Shown here: in pieces, positions 7,847-11,621 of the stretch
Numbering within the stretch: position 1 is the stretch's first letter
How the letters are laid out: each line of letters begins with the position of its first letter
Origin: Ochromonadaceae sp. CCMP2298
Taxonomy: Eukaryota; Sar; Synurophyceae; Ochromonadales; Ochromonadaceae
DNA: 11,621 bases
Reading direction: 5' to 3'
NCBI GenBank assembly: GCA_026770595.1
Contig: MU634527.1
Location: forward strand, 1-11,621
Notes under the pieces: model-generated
What the model saw: the letters and a program-made list of their open reading frames with translations, nothing else
Databases searched by the model: none
Told to the model about the DNA's origin: nothing
Made by a program: the position numbers and the translations under genes

Positions 7847-8245
7847 TCTTCGAACACTGGTCTCGTTAATCGACGCAATCTCTCGGCGAAAAGTTCTGCG
7901 GTGGATAGATGTTCTCACTGTACTCGTCCTCCTGCCAGTCTGGCCAAGAAAGAAGAAAGAAGTACAGGCTTGATACAAGAAACAAAGGTGTTATGTTCAC
8001 GAGTGGAGGGTGGGTGTGGCGGCGGCAGGGGAATAATTTGAGACTGGGATACAGGATGTGACCCAAATCTTTCGCAGCGTTTTTTGAATGATTTTTTTTT
8101 GTTCAAAAACTGGATTTTACCCCTCTAGACCATCTCGCCCTTTTTTAAGAGAATAATCAACGAACCACCATAAAAACAAACTTCTTCTCCTCTCATTTTG
8201 TCTTACTTTTTACTCAACAATCCAAAAGTTAACCATTAATAGATA
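7847..8245. promoter_or_regulatory. Divergent 5' region shared by ATPase and ADP-ribosyltransferase genes
   Basis: 399 bp between two head-to-head start codons must hold both promoters and leaders. On the plus side, AT-rich sequence and a pyrimidine-rich stretch (CTTCTTCTCCTCTC at about 8182-8195) precede the ADP-ribosyltransferase ATG. On the minus side, a pyrimidine tract ending in CAG (TTTCTTCTTTCTTGGCCAG, about 7940-7958) could be a splice acceptor in the ATPase leader. I see no certain TATA box. The regulatory role is inferred from position. Confidence 0.45.
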
Positions 8246-10453
8246 ATGCTAGTTGGGGAGAGCAAGCAGAGTTCCTCTCCGCGTCCACCACGTCAAAATG
8301 CTGCTTGGTTTTCTGATCGACAACATTCCATTGAGGCTGCGATTTCATATGCCGTCCGTAACACTGTGTCCAATCAACCGCAGGAGCCGCTCTCTTTCAT
8401 ATCTCGGCAGCTAATCGACAGCATTGTGAATGATTGTTCTACTGAACCTGAAACCAAGATTTTAGCTTTGCGTAATGCTCTTTGGAATATTTCGTGTGCG
8501 CAAACAACTCTAATACAGAGTCTTCAAGCTCTGCTACCCACGAAAAGCAAGGCGTTTAGAGCGGGGTATCTAAGGTCTCTTTCAGAAATACTAGGCCCTT
8601 TACCAACGAGAGACTGGTGCACAGAGTGGACAGCGATGCTCTTCGAGCTAAAGCAAAAAAGTGGCGATTTGAAGAGACAAACTGATGGAACGTGGGCCTG
8701 CGTGCGAGACTTTTGGTGGGGAGATTTGAATGTTGCCGATGGCACGGTAATCAATGAAAAATGGATTGAAGAAAACTTTTCAACAGATGCTCTATCAACA
8801 TGCTCCTGGATGAAAGAGGACATAGATCAAATGGTTAATACGAAGCGATGGTCATACAAAGAAGCATCGACGCTAAATCTCTTGCTCGTTCCTCGCAAAG
8901 AGATCGCTCGCGCCTTGCGGGACGGAGATCCTCGCTACGCTGCCAGCACTTATGCTATTTGCAAGGTGCTAGCCTCCAAGTGCGCGGAACAGGAACGAGT
9001 GGGGCTTCAGCCTCCTACAGTTTACCGTGCTTTACTTGGAGATCATTCTTTGTCTTACGACGATCCCGCTTGGAATCAGCTAGAGATTCCTGATTCAACT
9101 GGATTTCGTGGGTTGTGTAGTCTCAGTATTGTGCGAGCTGGAGCCAATATTCGGGCCTTCAGCCCAGGCGGAATGCGAACGTGGATTTCATCTCAAGATT
9201 TCATAATTGCAGACTCTCCGATTGTTGCTTTCGAAAGCTCTCCTGAAAACGAACAAGGATATCATGCAGCCGTGGCTCTTGAGAGAAATGACAGATCGCT
9301 GACCGAATACTCTTGTGTGTTCCCCCCGAACTGCCTCTACCGCCTGAAGCGAATCGAGCCAGACGGGTTTCGAGCTCCCGGTGGGGTATTTGTGAAGCAA
9401 AAGTTGCTCGTGGTGACAGCCACATATCGCTCTCCTTTGCCGTCGACCTACAACGAATCTGGTAGTGGGGGCAAGCTCTGCGGTGCAGTCACGACGCTGG
9501 CTTACGGGGACCGGGGAGTATTTGTAGCGGGCCTCGATGCGCTCGTGCCGAGCAAGCCGCCTCTTACAATGTCCATGGAATTCGACCGAGATGACCAGTG
9601 GACAGACTGGCGCGGGGAGAGCTACTCGTTGCGCGAAGAATGGGCATATGTGACTGGTGTGGCACGAACAAAACACGGTTGCACTCCTGGGTGTCGCGAT
9701 GCGTTGAACGACGGCCTCACTCTTGACGATTTCTGTGCGCGCGCAAATGTCTTTGTCTCCTCTCGCCGCGAAAAAGGATGGGGAGTTGCCATGTCGGAAG
9801 AAGCAGCATTCTTGTCTCCGGATGAAGTGATTGCTGTGCGCCTGTACACTGGGCCCTGCTATGTCCAGATCAACACCTTTCTGCGGCAGATCGCAGCGTG
9901 TAGTGGGCTGCACCGCCGAGCGTTGGCATCACACCCCATGCACAGCTTCGCTGCCACGTGCCTCCATCTCGCCGCCGCAGTGCGCAAGTTCTCGTCCGTC
10001 GCCACAGCGGAAGAGTCCTCGGCACCGCTCTATCGAGGCGTGCGAGGTGAGCTCAAGACGAGCTTTTGGACGCCAGACGAGCTGGGCTTGGTGTGTGCTG
10101 TCGACACGGCATTCATGTCGTGCAGCAAACATCGGAAGACACCTATAAACTACATGACGCCACATGGTCCGAATGTGCTATGGGCGCTGCAAACTGCGTC
10201 TGAGAGCGATGTCGCCTATCACAACGGAGCCGATATCTCTCTCCTGTCGCAGTTCGCAGACGAGGGCGAAGTGCTGTTTCCGCCCTGCACCATGCTCGTC
10301 GTGCGAAGCGCACCGGCGGACGGAGGCGGAGACAACGAAGACAGACAGGAGGGAAGTGATGAGAGGGGGGAGGGCGAGCGAGGAAAGAAAGACTGGTGCG
10401 AAGAGCAGGGCTGTCGGTTTTTGTCGATTTCTGTGCAACCTGCATTTGTTTAG
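8246..10453 (+). CDS. Large protein with C-terminal arginine-type (R-S-E) ADP-ribosyltransferase domain
   Basis: 735 residues in one uninterrupted frame. The ATG at 8246 has A at -3 and an in-frame TAG just upstream (8240-8242). The last ~215 residues form an R-S-E class ADP-ribosyltransferase: LYRGVRG with R597, the serine motif FMSCS at 623-627, GADISLLSQF at 661-670, and EGEVLFPP with E673 and E675, the catalytic ExE pair typical of arginine-specific enzymes. It would transfer ADP-ribose from NAD+ to a protein. A ~30-residue Gly/Asp/Glu/Lys-rich insert (690-720) precedes the final strand FLSISVQPAFV. Residues 1-270 are mostly helical and not recognised. Residues 285-395 look like a degenerate second copy of the same fold. 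There is no signal peptide or membrane segment, so it is probably intracellular. GC content rises from about 38% (8761-8820) to 62% (10021-10080). The target is unknown. Confidence 0.78.
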   Translation: MLVGESKQSSSPRPPRQNAAWFSDRQHSIEAAISYAVRNTVSNQPQEPLSFISRQLIDSIVNDCSTEPETKILALRNALWNISCAQTTLIQSLQALLPTKSKAFRAGYLRSLSEILGPLPTRDWCTEWTAMLFELKQKSGDLKRQTDGTWACVRDFWWGDLNVADGTVINEKWIEENFSTDALSTCSWMKEDIDQMVNTKRWSYKEASTLNLLLVPRKEIARALRDGDPRYAASTYAICKVLASKCAEQERVGLQPPTVYRALLGDHSLSYDDPAWNQLEIPDSTGFRGLCSLSIVRAGANIRAFSPGGMRTWISSQDFIIADSPIVAFESSPENEQGYHAAVALERNDRSLTEYSCVFPPNCLYRLKRIEPDGFRAPGGVFVKQKLLVVTATYRSPLPSTYNESGSGGKLCGAVTTLAYGDRGVFVAGLDALVPSKPPLTMSMEFDRDDQWTDWRGESYSLREEWAYVTGVARTKHGCTPGCRDALNDGLTLDDFCARANVFVSSRREKGWGVAMSEEAAFLSPDEVIAVRLYTGPCYVQINTFLRQIAACSGLHRRALASHPMHSFAATCLHLAAAVRKFSSVATAEESSAPLYRGVRGELKTSFWTPDELGLVCAVDTAFMSCSKHRKTPINYMTPHGPNVLWALQTASESDVAYHNGADISLLSQFADEGEVLFPPCTMLVVRSAPADGGGDNEDRQEGSDERGEGERGKKDWCEEQGCRFLSISVQPAFV

Positions 10454-10591
10454 CTATGAAATCCTGGCTCAGGACTTCACAATCGTCTGCTGCTTATGGC
10501 TCTTATTTTATATATTATAATAACCCGTCCCTTAAAAATCTATGTAGTATAGGAGTATAGTAATATAATACTTTAATATAAATGCAAACCC

Positions 10592-10653
10592 AATGATAAT
10601 CATGATTTTAGCTGTGGTAAATATTTTAAATGATAATAATCATATTTAGCTGT
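10592..10653 (+). repeat. Imperfect direct repeat of about 24 bp
   Basis: AATGATAATCATGATTTTAGCTGT at 10592-10615 recurs as a close variant (AATGATAATAATCATATTT then AGCTGT) at 10629-10653. Each copy contains a short ATGAT/ATCAT palindrome. It lies in AT-rich non-coding DNA and has no known role. Confidence 0.5.
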
Positions 10654-10760
10654 TATAGAAAAGCAGAAACAGCCGAGAGATCCATTTTTAAAAATTTTAA
10701 TCAAGGGTCCAAACTAGTACAGGGGTTGAAATGGGTAGGAAAGGTAGAAAGTTAGATGAT

Positions 10761-10917
10761 GCTGTCATACTGTCACTGTTTATTCACGAAGAAACGAATG
10801 GTTTATTTCCTGACTTTCAGTTTCAAATTGAACTTTATATTTTTCCTAATCCGAAACCAAAAGTCAGGAAATAAACCATTCGTTTATTCGTGTTCCCCAC
10901 TGACACAGTATGACAGC
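10761..10917. repeat. Long hairpin-forming inverted repeat (MITE-like or small-RNA precursor-like)
   Basis: Arms 10761-10824 and 10853-10917 are reverse complements, separated by a ~28-bp AT-rich loop. The tips match perfectly for 13 bp (GCTGTCATACTGT), and an inner block of 33 bp (10785-10817, CACGAA...TTTCCTGACTTT) matches with one mismatch. A few indels lie between the two blocks. No target-site duplication is evident directly outside the arms. This fits a foldback or miniature inverted-repeat element, or a transcribed hairpin. The sequence cannot decide between these. Confidence 0.75.
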
Positions 10918-11173
10918 CAGCTTTTAAAAGCAAGAAGTTGAGGAGGAGGAGTTCTTTAAATGTTTTTTTTTTCAAAGACAAATTAAAATTTTAAAATACT
11001 AGGCAGCGTTTTGTAGGACCACTCTTTAACACTATACAACTTTTCTACACCTCCGAAAGTGTCATCAATTTTTATCTTTCGACCACAAAAAAAAAACGTG
11101 ACCCAAAAAACCAAGGGATACAAAATCCCCCTTGGAATAGTTGGACCCGCCTGACATGAAACGGCTAAAAAAA

Positions 11174-11197
11174 GGTCCTCAGGTCCTCAGGTCCTCA
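11174..11197 (+). repeat. Three perfect 8-bp tandem units (GGTCCTCA)
   Basis: GGTCCTCA repeated three times without mismatch, inside the right inverted-repeat arm and just before its 19-bp units. The left arm lacks it, so it expanded after the arms diverged. Confidence 0.85.
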
Positions 11198-11201
11198 AAA
11201 A

Positions 11202-11354
11202 CTCAACGTGACACAAAAAACCGAGCGGGACACAAAAAACCTAGCGGGATACAAAAAACCAACGCAAGACCAAAAACCCAGCGCCATGTCAAAAACCTCC
11301 CCGAGTTGGAAAAACCTCCCCGAGTTGGAAATACCTCCCCGAGTTGGAAAAAAC
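11202..11354 (+). repeat. Tandem repeat of eight 18-20 bp units, right arm
   Basis: Units begin at 11202, 11222, 11241, 11260, 11278, 11297, 11316 and 11335, with a shared A-run ending in AAAAAC. The first five are variants of CNAGCGGGANACAAAAAAC. The last three are nearly identical (CTCCCCGAGTTGGAAAAAC), so they amplified recently. A long open frame crosses the array on the plus strand, but the period is not a multiple of three and the frame shows no conserved peptide repeat. Confidence 0.85.
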
Positions 11355-11447
11355 CTCGAACACCCGATTTGAAGAGTACTTTTTCTTTAAACATCATCGT
11401 CAAGGAAGCAACTGAATTCTATTGACGCTCACAAACGTCCAGTCATG

Positions 11448-11618
11448 TGAAGGACAACAAGGTTTGAGAAAGAGAATATAAAACATATCATCCGAGAATG
11501 TTGCAAACTGTCGAGACCATACCCGTCAGGATTGAACTTTTCTTACGTGATCAAACAGTTCGATACCATCTACCAGCGAATCCTGATGAACAATATAATA
11601 GCAGTGAAAAGCCAGTAG
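11448..11618 (+). other. Short open stretch near right edge, possibly an exon or gene fragment
   Basis: After a TGA, the frame is open for about 56 codons to a TAG at 11616-11618. Its only ATG is near the end. Its composition is protein-like (PYPSGLNFSYVIKQFDTIYQ), with no low-complexity content. It may be the last exon or a broken end of a gene, viral or cellular. I do not recognise it, and chance is not excluded. Confidence 0.25.
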
Positions 11619-11621
11619 TAC

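Larger units (their letters stand above)
10454..11095. other. Non-coding interval downstream of the ADP-ribosyltransferase gene
   Basis: AT-rich sequence with no credible gene. The first ~120 bp probably hold the 3' untranslated end of the ADP-ribosyltransferase transcript. A 24-bp imperfect direct repeat and a long hairpin follow. The last part, 10960-11095, has poly-T and poly-A runs and leads into the right inverted-repeat arm. Confidence 0.5.
11096..11390 (-). repeat. Right arm of the imperfect long inverted repeat
   Basis: Inverted counterpart of 2721-3118. It is shorter because it lacks the ~140-bp block at 2905-3045, but it has three near-identical units (CTCCCCGAGTTGG plus A-run) where the left arm has unrelated G-rich sequence. 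The outer edge, CACCCGATTTGAAGAGTACT, matches the left outer edge; the inner edge, AAAATCCCCCTTGG, matches the left inner edge. With the left arm it encloses about 8.67 kb. Confidence 0.8.

Noticed and set aside
9188-9913. 241-codon minus-strand frame inside the ADP-ribosyltransferase gene
   Set aside because: Lies opposite a well-supported coding frame, is rich in Arg/His/Cys as shadow frames are, and has no recognisable domain.
11141-11425. 94-codon open frame crossing the right-arm tandem repeat
   Set aside because: The repeat period (18-20 bp) is not a multiple of three and the predicted peptide has no conserved repeat. The frame stays open because the repeat is A-rich and lacks stops.
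1-11621. tRNA or rRNA genes, and capsid, packaging ATPase, integrase or transposase genes
   Set aside because: Looked for cloverleaf-like segments and for characteristic motifs in all long frames; none was convincing.

Overview
The window looks like nuclear DNA of a unicellular eukaryote (an alga or other protist) carrying remnants of DNA viruses. Evidence for a eukaryotic host: one gene has an 83-bp GT-AG intron and a mitochondrial-presequence-like N-terminus, genes are separated by long non-coding gaps with no operon structure or Shine-Dalgarno sites, and the two intact large genes belong to families (an AAA-type ATPase and an arginine-type ADP-ribosyltransferase) that I associate with algal and protist genomes. 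I cannot name the species.

Layout. (1) 1-2613, minus strand, AT-rich and virus-like: a broken primase-helicase (archaeo-eukaryotic primase, then PriCT-2, then DUF5906-type helicase) running off the left edge, preceded by two small same-strand ORFs of 88 and 58 codons. (2) 2721-3118: a repeat arm of degenerate ~19-bp tandem units. Its inverted counterpart lies at 11096-11390. (3) 3497-5112, plus strand: a second viral replication gene of a different type, a poxvirus-D5-like SF3 helicase in three reading frames with all helicase motifs still legible. (4) 5113-6350: non-coding, with several small repeats. (5) 6351-7846, minus: a two-exon ATPase. (6) 7847-8245: divergent 5' region. (7) 8246-10453, plus: a 735-residue protein with a C-terminal ADP-ribosyltransferase domain. 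(8) 10454-11095: non-coding, with a strong ~157-bp hairpin. (9) 11096-11390: right repeat arm. (10) 11391-11621: flank with a short unexplained open frame.

How it fits together. The two helicases differ in class and base composition, so they probably come from two different viruses or virus-like elements, and both are broken. The main structural signal is the pair of inverted arms that brackets about 8.7 kb holding the D5 remnant, the ATPase and the ADP-ribosyltransferase. Either this is one large element with terminal inverted repeats carrying cellular-type cargo, or the arms are the ends of two separate elements on either side. No capsid, packaging ATPase, integrase or transposase gene is visible, so I cannot call a complete virus or transposon.
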